A DNA stretch of 64,000 nt from Pseudomonadota bacterium (GCA_021811085.1 JAJZPQ010000003.1:119224-183223); one strand, 5' to 3'. Positions 8,688-17,083 are shown, counted from the stretch's first letter. Made by a program: numbers and translations. Notes: generated by a model not told the origin, from the letters alone.

Positions 8688-10265
8688 ATGCTGCGGCACA
8701 AACGCCTGCTCTACCTCACCGCCAACCGCCTGACGGCGCATACCCTGTCGCGCGGCGGTCTGGCGGTCGATGCCGTGTTCGAGCGCAACGACCAGGGCGT
8801 CGCCGCGTTCTCGGCCTATCTCGCGCACACGCGCAACCTGTATTACCTGGTGGTCGACGTGGTCGAGGAAGACTACCACCAGGACACCATTCCCTATCTT
8901 GGCCGCAGCGACCGGCGCCAGGTGCTCGCGCGCAAGCTCGCGCAACGCTATCGCGACACCAGCCTCACGCTGAGCATGTCGCTGGGTTCGGAGCAGGGCG
9001 AGCGGCGCAACGAGAAGGTTCTGTACGCTTCGTTCTCCAACACGCAGCAGTTCCAGCCCTGGCTCAGCGCACTGGAACAGAACGAATGCCGCCTCGCCGG
9101 GATCTACTCCACCGCGCTGCTCGCGCCGGCCCTGATCAAAGGCGCCGGGCTCAAGCCGCAACGCTGCCTGCTGGTGAGCGTGCAGCAGACCGGATTGCGC
9201 CAAAGCTACGTCGAGGAAGGCAAGATCCGCTTTTCCCGCGTCGGCCGCCTGAACCTGGACGACGCAGCGGCCGTGGCCGCGGTGTGCGCCGGCGAGTCGG
9301 CGCGGCTGCAGCAATACCTGGTGACCATGCGCCTGCTGCCGACAATCGCCACCCCCATAGACGTGATGGTGCTGGCTGCCGGGAAATATCATGCCGCGCT
9401 CAGCGAAACCTGCCGCGACAGCGAAGTGCTGCGTTTCCATGTCATCAACGCGGACGACCAGTGCCGCAAGCTCGGTCTGAAACAGTTTCCGCCGGAGGCG
9501 CCCTGCGACGCCTTGTTCCTGAATGCGGTCGCCTCTTCCCCGCCTGCCGAGCAGTTCGGGCAGGAGCAGCACCGCCACCACTTTCGCCTATGGCAGATCA
9601 GCCGCGGCCTGTATGCGACCGGCGCGGCGGCGCTCGCCGCAGGCCTGCTGTTTGCGGGCGTGCGTCTGCTCGAGGTCTACCAACTGCGCGGGCAGATCGC
9701 CTCCGACCAGGCCCGGTTCCAGACGATCAGCGCCGAATACGCGCGCGTCACCGCCACCTTTCCGCACACGCCGACCTCCACCGAAAATCTCAAGACCACG
9801 ATCAAACAATATCGCTTGCTGCAGGCGGAGACGGCGACGCCGGCCTACCTCTACACCGAAATCAGCAAAGCCCTCGCCGGTTTTCCGCAAGTGGAGATAG
9901 AGCGCATCCAGTGGAGCGTGGGCAAGATGCCGGTGGACACGGGCGCCAAGACCGACCTCAAGAAGGCCGCGGAAGAAGCGCCGCCCGCGGCCGCCGCACC
10001 TGCGGCCGCCGATCTGGGCTATCAGCTCGCGACCGTCTCGGCGCGGGTCGTGGGTGCGCGCCGCGTCGATCTGCGCTCGATCACCGATATGGCGGGCCAA
10101 TTCATCGCGGCGCTGAAAAGGAACCCGCAGCTGGAGGTCCGGATGGTACACATGCCTTTCGCCGTCACCGCGCAAGACACGCTCGCAGGCGACATCGGGT
10201 CGGAACGCGCGATCGCCGAAGACGCGTCTTTTAGCTTCACCGTCGGCAGGAAGCTCGGCCGATGA
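8688..10265 (+). CDS. mshI: MshI-like pilus assembly protein (PilM-like plus PilN-like parts)
   Basis: A 525-residue protein. Residues 1-300 are soluble and probably cytoplasmic, in the position held by actin-like PilM in type IVa systems, but I do not see clear nucleotide-binding motifs. A transmembrane helix lies near 306-327 (LYATGAAALAAGLLFAGV). Next comes a coiled-coil-like stretch and an alpha/beta periplasmic domain resembling PilN (FPQVEIERIQWSVG; FIAALKRNPQLEVRMVHMPF). One chain may therefore do the work of both PilM and PilN. It overlaps the PilO-like gene by four bases. The family name rests on order and architecture. Confidence 0.75.
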   Translation: MLRHKRLLYLTANRLTAHTLSRGGLAVDAVFERNDQGVAAFSAYLAHTRNLYYLVVDVVEEDYHQDTIPYLGRSDRRQVLARKLAQRYRDTSLTLSMSLGSEQGERRNEKVLYASFSNTQQFQPWLSALEQNECRLAGIYSTALLAPALIKGAGLKPQRCLLVSVQQTGLRQSYVEEGKIRFSRVGRLNLDDAAAVAAVCAGESARLQQYLVTMRLLPTIATPIDVMVLAAGKYHAALSETCRDSEVLRFHVINADDQCRKLGLKQFPPEAPCDALFLNAVASSPPAEQFGQEQHRHHFRLWQISRGLYATGAAALAAGLLFAGVRLLEVYQLRGQIASDQARFQTISAEYARVTATFPHTPTSTENLKTTIKQYRLLQAETATPAYLYTEISKALAGFPQVEIERIQWSVGKMPVDTGAKTDLKKAAEEAPPAAAAPAAADLGYQLATVSARVVGARRVDLRSITDMAGQFIAALKRNPQLEVRMVHMPFAVTAQDTLAGDIGSERAIAEDASFSFTVGRKLGR

Positions 10266-10867
10266 AGCTGGGCCGCGGCGATATCAAGAAGCTGCGCCTG
10301 CCGGTCGCGGGTTTTATCGCACTGGTCATCGCCGGCGCAGTCAGCACTATCGCTGCCAACGACTATTTGCAGAAGACCAAGACTTTGGGAGCCGCCGCGT
10401 CCGCGCAGCGCGCCGAGGTGCAGGCAAAGCTCGCGAGCGCCAACGAGGAAGAGCGCGAAATCAAGGCCAATCTGCAGCAATACCAGGCGCTGGCCGCGCG
10501 CGGCATCGTAGGCGAGGAAAATCGCCTCGACTGGGTCGACGTCGTGACCGCGATCAAAAACGAGCGGCGGCTGTTCAATATCAGCTACAGCATCGAGCCG
10601 CAGAAAGAGCTCGACTATCCGGGTTTCAGCCCCGGCGGCGGAGTCAAGTTCATGGTCAGCCGCGTGAAGCTGAGCATTCAGCTGCTGCATGAGGAAGACC
10701 TGCTCAACTTCATCGACGACCTTTCCCGGCGCGGCAAACCCTATCTGTCGGTGCGCAGCTGCAACGTGGGGCGCGCGAGCATCGGCGGCGGCACCACGCT
10801 CGCCCCGCGGCTGCAGGCGGATTGCGAATTCGATCTGATCACCATTGGCCATGGCAAGCCGGGCTAA
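10262..10867 (+). CDS. mshJ: MshJ/PilO-like pilus alignment protein
   Basis: A 201-residue bitopic protein with an N-terminal helix (about 14-32, LPVAGFIALVIAGAVSTIAA). A charged coiled-coil-like region (about 40-80) and a small periplasmic domain follow. This is the plan of PilO/GspM-like alignment proteins that pair with PilN-like partners. Start ATG 10262 overlaps the stop of the upstream gene. The stop codon abuts hairpin repeat copy 1, which separates this gene from the MshK-like gene. Assignment is by order and topology; sequence motifs in this family are weak. Confidence 0.72.
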   Translation: MKLGRGDIKKLRLPVAGFIALVIAGAVSTIAANDYLQKTKTLGAAASAQRAEVQAKLASANEEEREIKANLQQYQALAARGIVGEENRLDWVDVVTAIKNERRLFNISYSIEPQKELDYPGFSPGGGVKFMVSRVKLSIQLLHEEDLLNFIDDLSRRGKPYLSVRSCNVGRASIGGGTTLAPRLQADCEFDLITIGHGKPG

Positions 10868-11142
10868 GAGTTCGTTTCAAAATGAGAAAACCTGATCTTT
10901 CTTTCGTGCGGGGCTTGCCAAAACCTTGCGCGCTGCGCGCGCTAACCGTGATTTCTGTACGGATAGAAAGCATCCGTACAGAAATCACGGTTATTGGCGA
11001 AAGCACGCAAGGCGTTGGGTTGGATACAAGATCGTCGATTGCATGCGGATAGCTTCACCATGCGCATGCAATCGACGATCCGCACGGACAGATTTATCGT
11101 CCGTGCAAGGTCTTGCTAACTCATTCTGCAACCGTTTCTAAG
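10867..11142 (-). repeat. Multi-hairpin repeat, copy 1 (inverted)
   Basis: A 276-base intergenic element nearly identical to the reverse complement of 15003-15279. It has four stem-loops: a GC-only one near 10926-10942, C at 10944-10992 (21-base perfect arms, 7-base loop, core CCGTGATTTCTGTACGG), B at 11030-11080 and A at 11082-11106 (GCACGGAC/GTCCGTGC). It starts at the mshJ stop and separates that gene from the MshK-like gene. I see no coding potential or transposase. Confidence 0.93.
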
Positions 11143-11172
11143 TCCTTCGCCTTCCCGCGACTATAATGAATC

Positions 11173-11718
11173 ATGGGCATCCCACCTGATCGTCATTCCG
11201 AGAATTGTCGTTCCGAGGCCGGGGGCCGAGGGGTCTGCTTCCTATCCTTTTCATCAAACGCAATCCTGATTGCGGTCGCGCTGATGCTCGCCTGCCTCGC
11301 CGCACCCGCAGCGTCCGCGGAAGAACTCGGGCGCCTGTTTCTCACGCCACAGCAGCGCCAGGACCTGGACCGCAGGCGCGCCACCAACCGCGCCGAGGAA
11401 GAGGCACCGCAAATCAAGGAAGGCCCGCTCACGCTCGACGGCCATGTCCAGCGCTCCAGCGGCAAGACCGCGACCTGGATCAACGGGGTGCCGCAGTACG
11501 ACGGCGACAGCGGCCGCGACCCAACGCGGGTTACGGTAGTGCCCAACGCAGGCGAGCCCGGCGTCAGCCTCAAGGTTGGCGAGGTCTATGAGCGCGCGAG
11601 CGGCGAAGTGCGCGACAACCTGAACGGCGGCGAGATCACGGTCGGGAGACCTGCGCCCAAACTCAGGCCCAATCCCGCGCGCGGCACTGCGGCCAAACCC
11701 GCAGCGCCGGCTCGCTGA
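11173..11718 (+). CDS. MshK-like exported pilus-cluster protein, start uncertain
   Basis: A small secreted protein. The hydrophobic signal (NAILIAVALMLACLAAP, cleavage likely after ASA) is followed by EELGRLFLTPQQRQDLDRRR, a region found in MshK/GspC-like small proteins. The mature part is about 135 residues and Pro-rich at the end. ATG 11173 would add about 30 odd residues encoded by a dispersed repeat, so translation may begin later; the next in-frame ATG (11284) would leave a very short signal. TATAAT at 11162-11167 lacks a good -35. The gene ends 4 bases before the next. Confidence 0.6.
   Translation: MGIPPDRHSENCRSEAGGRGVCFLSFSSNAILIAVALMLACLAAPAASAEELGRLFLTPQQRQDLDRRRATNRAEEEAPQIKEGPLTLDGHVQRSSGKTATWINGVPQYDGDSGRDPTRVTVVPNAGEPGVSLKVGEVYERASGEVRDNLNGGEITVGRPAPKLRPNPARGTAAKPAAPAR
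11192..11247. repeat. Dispersed GTCATTCCGAG-type intergenic repeat
   Basis: GTCATTCCGAG is followed by a near copy GTCGTTCCGAG, then GGCCGGGGGCC and GGGGTCTGCTTCC. I recall this pattern as a dispersed non-coding repeat in many proteobacterial genomes. It falls inside the 5' end of the MshK-like reading frame. That is an argument against the upstream start of that gene. Family identity is from memory and unchecked. Confidence 0.45.
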
Positions 11719-11722
11719 ACCC

Positions 11723-13471
11723 ATGCGCGGCGCAAGCATGCGGTCGCCGGCACGTCAGCGCGGCCTGGCGATGCTGGTGTTACTCGCCTTGTTTGCCGTG
11801 GCCGCCGCTTACATGCTGGTGAGTTCCCTGAACAAGAGCAGCGTCGCTCTGAGTCTGGCGAGAGCGGACAAAAATCGGGACGTGATGCAGCAAGCCAAGG
11901 CGGCGCTAATCGCTTGGTCGGCATCGGAAACGCTGCAAGGGGGCGCCGCCAGTTTCCGGCCAGGCCGCCTGCCCTGCCCCGACCGCAACAACGACGGCTT
12001 CGCCGAATCCTCCTGCGGCAGTTCCAACCGGCTCGGGCGCCTGCCGTACAAAACCCTGGGTATAGACGACCTACGCGACGCGAGCGGCGAGCGGCTGTGG
12101 TACGCCATGTCGGGCAACTTTAGATCCAGCGTCAGTGTCATCAACAGCGACACCCAAGGCCAGCTGAGCATTTCCGGCCTGGCGCCGGCCACCAAAGTGG
12201 TAGCGGTGGTGCTGGCGCCTGGGATGCGCCTAGGCACCCAGAATCGCAGTCCGGACGAGGTCACCTGCACCGCCAATAACGACAGCACCCAGCCCTGCAA
12301 CACTGCAATCAATTATCTGGAAGACATTAACGGCGATACCAATACCAGCGATTACGTCACCGCCGCCGAGAACCTGACCAACCCGTCGATACTCCCGTAC
12401 CCATTCAACGACCAACTGCTGACGATCACGCAGCAGGACCTGTTCTCGGTAGTCGAGCCGGTGGTCGCAGCCCGCATCCAGCGCGACATCGTTGCCCAGT
12501 ACATCTACAACAGCGACCCCACATTGACGGACAGCACCAAACAATGGAGCGACGATATTACCCAGCGAAACAAGAGCCGGTATTTCGACGCCTGGGGCGC
12601 GTTTCCGTTTGCCTCGCCGTTTGACGACCCCAGCAATTCAAATTTCGACGGCCAGACCGGCACCTACGAAGGCCTGCTGCCCGTGGTCGATAGCAACACC
12701 TTGCTCGGAAGCGCCAACTACGAATGGACGCCGGGTTGGGGAAGCGTAGTCCGGACCGGCGGCCCGGGTTCAATCTCCAGCTTCAATTGCGGGGCCACCA
12801 CAACAACAAGCTTGACGTGCACCATCACCTCGTCGGGCGTCGCCAGCCAACCGCGGTTCCGCATGTCAGGAACGGTGCCCGGCGTAGGCTTCGGCTTCGC
12901 GCAACTAAGCCGGCTGTCGGACGTGACTTCTATCCCAACAAGCACTCCTATCAGTGCGCGCAGCTTGAGCGGCAGGCTCAATAGCGCCGGTGACGGCATC
13001 GTCATGCTCGACGCAACCATGCCGTGGAGCGTCATCGGCACCACGGTGACCGTCACCATCAGCAACGCCAATCTGATCGACAGCCCCTTGATCAATCCCT
13101 TCGATGGCATAGCCGGTTGGTTCACCACCAACAGATGGCACTGGCTAACCTACTATGCCGTCTCCCCCGGCTATGCTCCGGGAGGCGCCGGCAGCTGTAA
13201 CCCCTCGGCGAGCCCCATGTGCCTGAGCGTCGCCAACCTGCCCCCCAACGCGAACCCCACGACCAACACGCGGGCGATCGTTATCCTGGCGGGTCGCTCG
13301 CTGAACGGTAGCTCGCGCCCCTCTTCGGCCATCACCGACTACCTCGAGGCACAAAATGCGATAACCGCGCAAAACATCGTGACCGGAAACTACACGTTCG
13401 AGACCGGACTGGGCAAGGTTTCCGGCAACGGCGTCGCGATCAACGACAGAGTAATCGTCATTGCGCCCTGA
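11723..13471 (+). CDS. Large minor-pilin-like surface protein
   Basis: A 582-residue protein with a short basic N-terminus, then one helix (RGLAMLVLLALFAVAAAYML). This resembles the N-terminus of PilX/GspK-type minor pilins, although the Glu at position 5 after the presumed cleavage site is not evident. The remaining 540 residues are Ser/Thr/Asn rich and likely beta-rich. They include a LPCPDRNNDGFAESSCG motif; LPCP recurs in the next pilin. It may cap the pilus or act as adhesin (inference). ATG 11738 is an alternative start. It overlaps the next gene by 11 bases. Confidence 0.65.
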   Translation: MRGASMRSPARQRGLAMLVLLALFAVAAAYMLVSSLNKSSVALSLARADKNRDVMQQAKAALIAWSASETLQGGAASFRPGRLPCPDRNNDGFAESSCGSSNRLGRLPYKTLGIDDLRDASGERLWYAMSGNFRSSVSVINSDTQGQLSISGLAPATKVVAVVLAPGMRLGTQNRSPDEVTCTANNDSTQPCNTAINYLEDINGDTNTSDYVTAAENLTNPSILPYPFNDQLLTITQQDLFSVVEPVVAARIQRDIVAQYIYNSDPTLTDSTKQWSDDITQRNKSRYFDAWGAFPFASPFDDPSNSNFDGQTGTYEGLLPVVDSNTLLGSANYEWTPGWGSVVRTGGPGSISSFNCGATTTTSLTCTITSSGVASQPRFRMSGTVPGVGFGFAQLSRLSDVTSIPTSTPISARSLSGRLNSAGDGIVMLDATMPWSVIGTTVTVTISNANLIDSPLINPFDGIAGWFTTNRWHWLTYYAVSPGYAPGGAGSCNPSASPMCLSVANLPPNANPTTNTRAIVILAGRSLNGSSRPSSAITDYLEAQNAITAQNIVTGNYTFETGLGKVSGNGVAINDRVIVIAP

Positions 13472-14309
13472 ACGCGAAAACGAGAAAGCCCGGACCGCCG
13501 GCTTTACCCTGGCCGAGATGGCGATCGTGCTGGTGATCGTCGGCCTGCTGCTGACCAGCGTGCTGTCCACCGTGTCGACGCAGGTCGAGGCCCGCAACAT
13601 CGCCGAGACCCAAAGCAGGCTGAATCAGATCAAGGACGCGCTCACCGGCTTCGCCCAGGCGAACGGGCGGCTGCCCTGTCCGGCGGACGGCACGCTCGCC
13701 ACCGGCGCGGCCAACGCCGGGGTGGAGCAGGTCACCGTCACCGTGGTAGGCCCACCGCAACAAACTGTCTGCACCAACGCTAACGGCTTCGGCGTGGTTC
13801 CCTGGGCCACTCTCGGGGTGTCCGAGACCGACGTCTGGGGCAGGCGCTTTGGCTACAAAGTCTCGTCGGCCTTTTCCGATTCGATCGTACAGACAACGAC
13901 CACCTGGGGTTGCGGCGCAACCATCCCCGTCCCTACCCCGACCCAGTCCTCTTTTGCGTTGTGCGCACAAGGGACCCTCGCGGTCACCACCCGCACTGCC
14001 GCCAACAAAGTGCCCGGCACCAGCGTGTCGAATGTCCCCGCGGTGGTCATCTCATATGGCAAGAACGGCTACGGCGCCTATACCACCGGCGGTACGCAGT
14101 TGACCGCTCCGCCCGCCGTCAATGCGGATGAGACTGCCAATGCCACTGCCACATCGACGACTTTCTATTCGCACGAGCAGTCGCCGCAGACGAGCGGCTG
14201 CAGCGACACCGCGCCGAATACCTCGTTCTGCGAATTCGACGACTTGGTTGCCTATATTCCCGTCAGCGTGCTGATCACCCGAATGGTGAGCGCCGGGAAA
14301 CTTCCCTGA
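13461..14309 (+). CDS. Type IV prepilin (minor pilin-like)
   Basis: A 282-residue prepilin starting at TTG 13461 inside the end of the upstream gene. The class III signal is TAG/FTLAEMAIVLVIVGLLL, with cleavage expected after Gly14 and Glu19 as Glu5 of the mature protein. After the N-terminal helix (SRLNQIKDALTGFAQANG) comes a LPCPADGTLATGA motif shared with the preceding gene, then a long Cys-containing globular domain (CGATIPVPTP, SGCSDTAPNTSFCEF). It is longer than usual major pilins (150-200 residues), so a minor or tip pilin is likelier. Confidence 0.82.
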   Translation: MRPERENEKARTAGFTLAEMAIVLVIVGLLLTSVLSTVSTQVEARNIAETQSRLNQIKDALTGFAQANGRLPCPADGTLATGAANAGVEQVTVTVVGPPQQTVCTNANGFGVVPWATLGVSETDVWGRRFGYKVSSAFSDSIVQTTTTWGCGATIPVPTPTQSSFALCAQGTLAVTTRTAANKVPGTSVSNVPAVVISYGKNGYGAYTTGGTQLTAPPAVNADETANATATSTTFYSHEQSPQTSGCSDTAPNTSFCEFDDLVAYIPVSVLITRMVSAGKLP

Positions 14310-14410
14310 CGCAAAGCGCGATGCGCATATCGCCATAACGACATTAACACCAAGCGCAATAAGACAGCCGGGCACAGCGCCTAAATTGTCGAGGCAGCAC
14401 GCGGTTCCGC

Positions 14411-14635
14411 AGCCTGCTCGGACGCTCCGACGCCAACATCGGGTTCGATGAATTGCGCGGTCTGCTGTTGAAATCGGGTTTCGATGAACGTACGCGCGGC
14501 AGTCATCATGTTTTCAGGCGCGATGGCATCGAAGAGCGCATCAATTTGCAGCGGGACGGCGGTAAAGCAAAACCTTATCAGGTGCGGCAGGTACGGGCGG
14601 TCCTCGTGCGGCATAAACTGGAAACAGACGAATGA
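14411..14635 (+). CDS. hicA: HicA-type toxin, start codon not found (possible 5' decay)
   Basis: The frame is open from 14363 to the TGA at 14633. HicA similarity begins near 14411: SDANIGFDELRGLLLKSGF, then GSHHVFRRDG with the catalytic His region, and GGKAKPYQVRQVRAVL. HicA is a small double-stranded-RNA-binding-fold mRNA endonuclease. No in-frame ATG or GTG precedes the conserved region; CTG 14414 and TTG 14453 are the only weak options, and TTG would remove the SDANI segment. The stop overlaps the hicB ATG. The toxin may use a rare start, be shortened or be dead. Confidence 0.7.
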   Translation, partial: SLLGRSDANIGFDELRGLLLKSGFDERTRGSHHVFRRDGIEERINLQRDGGKAKPYQVRQVRAVLVRHKLETDE

Positions 14636-14847
14636 CACACAAATACGAAATCATCCTGTACTGGAGCGAAGCCGACCAGGCGTTCATCGCCGAGGTGCCC
14701 GAGTTGTCGGGCTGCATGGCGCACGGCGATGCGCCGGAAGCGGCGCTCGCCAACGCGCAGCAGGCTATTGCGCTGTGGCTGGATACTGCGCGGGAATTCG
14801 GCGATCCTATTCCCGCGCCGAAGGGGCATCGTTTGGCGTTCGCCTAG
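14632..14847 (+). CDS. hicB: HicB-type antitoxin
   Basis: A 71-residue HicB protein with the partial RNase H-like fold that blocks HicA. Recognisable parts are YEIILYWSEADQAFIAEVPE, LSGCMAHGD and an ending of PAPKGHRLAFA. It lacks an added DNA-binding domain, so autoregulation may be weak or need a longer partner. It overlaps hicA by four bases (ATGA), the standard coupling. The 155 bases from 14848 to the next hairpin repeat hold no feature I can support. Confidence 0.85.
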   Translation: MTHKYEIILYWSEADQAFIAEVPELSGCMAHGDAPEAALANAQQAIALWLDTAREFGDPIPAPKGHRLAFA

Positions 14848-15002
14848 CGAGGTGAAGACGCAACAAGACCCTGGAAGCGCTTCTATGCAAAGACGGTGCG
14901 CAAGCATGGCCCGTCGAGACACCTCCCTGCCGCACTGGCCCGACCGCGAGCCTCGGCCAGTCGAAAACCGTACCGCTAGACGGATCTTGCTGCTGCGTCC
15001 GG

Positions 15003-15279
15003 CTTAGAAACGGTTGCAAAATGAGTCAGCAAGACCTTGCACGGACGATAAATCCGTCCGTGCGGATCGTCGATTGCATGCGGATGATGAAGCTATCCGC
15101 ATGCAATCGACGATCTTGTATCCAACCCAACGCCTTGCGTGCTTTCGCCAATAACCGTGATTTCTGTACGGATGCTTTCTATCCGTACAGAAATCATGGT
15201 TGGCGCGCGCAGCGCGCAAGGTTTCGGCCAAGCCCCGCACGAAAGAAAGATCAGGTTTTCTCATTTTGAAACGAACTCT
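15003..15279 (+). repeat. Multi-hairpin repeat, copy 2
   Basis: A 277-base element, reverse complement of copy 1 with few differences. The order is stem A 15039-15063 (GCACGGAC/GTCCGTGC), B 15065-15115 (21-base arms, 9-base loop), C 15153-15201 (21-base arms, loop GCTTTCT, one G-T pair) and a GC-only hairpin D near 15202-15219. Its right end enters the histidine kinase gene and supplies that gene's last codons and stop. Copies 1 and 2 face each other across 3.9 kb. Confidence 0.93.
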
Positions 15280-16978
15280 GAAGCGGACCGGAAAGCACGA
15301 ACGACACCTTGCCCTCGACGTTTTGCGCCAGCACCAGGGAGTAACCGCAAGTCTCGGCATGACGCGCCACCTGGTACAGGCCGATGCCGAAGCCGCCTTC
15401 GGAAGGCACCGGTCCGCGCAATAGTTCATTTGCGGTTTGCGCCGCGATCGCGTGCCCGCCATCGCACACTTCCAGCCGTGCGCCGTCGCCGCACGCGAAG
15501 CTGACGCTGATCGCGAAATCGCCCTGCTGCCGGCGCTTGGCGAGCGCGTTTTGCAGCAGATTGTCGGCGGCGCTGTCGAACAATTCCCGCGGCAACCGGG
15601 CCTCTGCGCCGATCTCGCCTTGGCCGAACTCGATCTGCTGCCCGGCAAAGCTGCGCCGCAGGCCGCGCCACCACTCCAGCGCCTGCACCTCGCTGCCGCT
15701 GTCGCTTGCCGGCCGGCGCAATTTGTCCAGCGTCTGCTGCAGGCGCTGCGTGATCACCGGCAACTGGCGCCGCATCAAGGCCTGCAATTCGCCCGAGCCG
15801 TCCCCCTCCCTTTGCGCCGCTGCGCACAGCACATTGAGCGACTGCAGCAGGTTCTTGACGTTGTGGGTCATGCGCGCCCCGGTCTCGTGCACGGCCTGCA
15901 CATAGGATTGCTGCTGCAGCTTCTGCTCGCGCAGCTTGGCCGTGTAGAACTCGCCCAGCAACTGGCCGAGCAGGCGGAAATGCCAGGTCAGCGCCGGACT
16001 CAGGTTGTAGCGGGAGTAGACGCGCAGCTGCAGTTCGCGGTCCGCATATTCCACGGTAGTCTTGCTCGGTTGGCCGAATTCGCCGCTGTAGGCCGAGCTG
16101 CGCCACGAGCCGCCGCTGACCCAGGGCAGCTTGCCCAGGCCGGCGCAAGCCTGCTGCAGGAAGCGTTCCGGCTGCGCCTCCGATTGCGACAGCTCGGCGA
16201 GGAAGTACAGCCATTGCTCGAACGGCAGGCCGACGGAGAGTAGATACCGCGAAAACAACATGGCCAGACCGGCGAATCCGGCACGCGGATTCCACGTGAG
16301 CCCCAGCAACAGCAAGATCGCGGCGATCAGCAGCAGGCTGTAGGTGAGCGCGACCGGATAGCTCACCTTGCCCAGGGTCATGAACGCGAAACTGCCCAGC
16401 ACCAGGAGCGCGATGATCATGAACAGAAACGCGCTGTAGAAGAAATCGACGACCTGCGGCGTCTCGCCGTTATCGGCCTCTGCCGGCAGCACCAGCAGGA
16501 CCAGGAACAGCAGCGGCAGTCCGTACTCCGTCAGCTGCTGCAGATCCTGCGGCTGGGTAAACCCGGGCAGCAGCTGCGGGAACACCCAGATCAACAGCAG
16601 CGAAACCAGGTACAGCAACACCGTCAGATGGAAGTAGCGCTGCCAGCGCTCCTGAAACTGAAACACCTTGCCGCCGACCACGCCGGCAAGTATGCACAAC
16701 CACAACAGCATCAGCCACCAGTTCCAGTAGAACAGGACGAGCACGCAGACGAGGACGATGGCGGCGAGCTGCAGCGGCGTCAGCCTCTGCTCGCCGCGCA
16801 TGAATGGCTGCCACAGAATGAACAGGCCGAAGTGCGCGAGCATCAGCGCGCGCGCCCAGAAATCTTCGACACCGCGCATCGCGGTGAGGTGCAACAACAC
16901 CAGCATAGCGACGAACAGCAGCCGCCAGTAGCGGGTGACAAGCGCCGGATAGGCGCGGCTCGGGGTAGCGGTGGCCAT
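15251..16978 (-). CDS. Membrane histidine kinase
   Basis: A 575-residue sensor with about nine hydrophobic segments in residues 20-270. A dimerisation/phosphoacceptor region MTHNVKNLLQSLN has candidate His372. A HATPase domain follows, with N-box DSAADNLLQNAL and G-box GFGIGLYQVARHAE. There is no receiver domain in the protein and no response regulator beside it, so the partner is unknown. The final residues SSFQNEKT and the stop lie inside hairpin repeat copy 2, which may have replaced the original C-terminus. It diverges from the permease gene across 105 bases containing two pairs of direct repeats. Confidence 0.85.
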   Translation of the reverse strand: MATATPSRAYPALVTRYWRLLFVAMLVLLHLTAMRGVEDFWARALMLAHFGLFILWQPFMRGEQRLTPLQLAAIVLVCVLVLFYWNWWLMLLWLCILAGVVGGKVFQFQERWQRYFHLTVLLYLVSLLLIWVFPQLLPGFTQPQDLQQLTEYGLPLLFLVLLVLPAEADNGETPQVVDFFYSAFLFMIIALLVLGSFAFMTLGKVSYPVALTYSLLLIAAILLLLGLTWNPRAGFAGLAMLFSRYLLSVGLPFEQWLYFLAELSQSEAQPERFLQQACAGLGKLPWVSGGSWRSSAYSGEFGQPSKTTVEYADRELQLRVYSRYNLSPALTWHFRLLGQLLGEFYTAKLREQKLQQQSYVQAVHETGARMTHNVKNLLQSLNVLCAAAQREGDGSGELQALMRRQLPVITQRLQQTLDKLRRPASDSGSEVQALEWWRGLRRSFAGQQIEFGQGEIGAEARLPRELFDSAADNLLQNALAKRRQQGDFAISVSFACGDGARLEVCDGGHAIAAQTANELLRGPVPSEGGFGIGLYQVARHAETCGYSLVLAQNVEGKVSFVLSGPLQSSFQNEKT

Positions 16979-16980
16979 GG

Positions 16981-17065
16981 TGCTTGCAGTTGTTATGCTT
17001 GCAGTTTACCCTGAGAAAGGCGGGCACGGTGTTTGCTAAATACCGACGGTATTTGCTAAATACCG
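16981..17065. repeat. Two pairs of direct repeats in a divergent promoter region
   Basis: TGCTTGCAGTT occurs at 16981-16991 and 16996-17006 (15-base spacing). TTTGCTAAATACCG occurs at 17032-17045 and 17052-17065 (20-base spacing). Both pairs lie between the divergent kinase and permease genes. Helically phased direct repeats in such a place could be regulator binding sites. No regulator is identified. Confidence 0.6.
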
Positions 17066-17083
17066 GCATCCGCCACTTTTGGA

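Noticed and set aside
10867-11142. Reading the hairpin repeats as a CRISPR array or insertion sequence
   Set aside because: There are no regular repeat-spacer units, no transposase and no terminal inverted repeats of a known type; the internal palindromes differ from each other.
14381-14638. Minus-strand reading frame opposite hicA
   Set aside because: No family features; the plus strand clearly encodes HicA-type residues in frame with hicB coupling.
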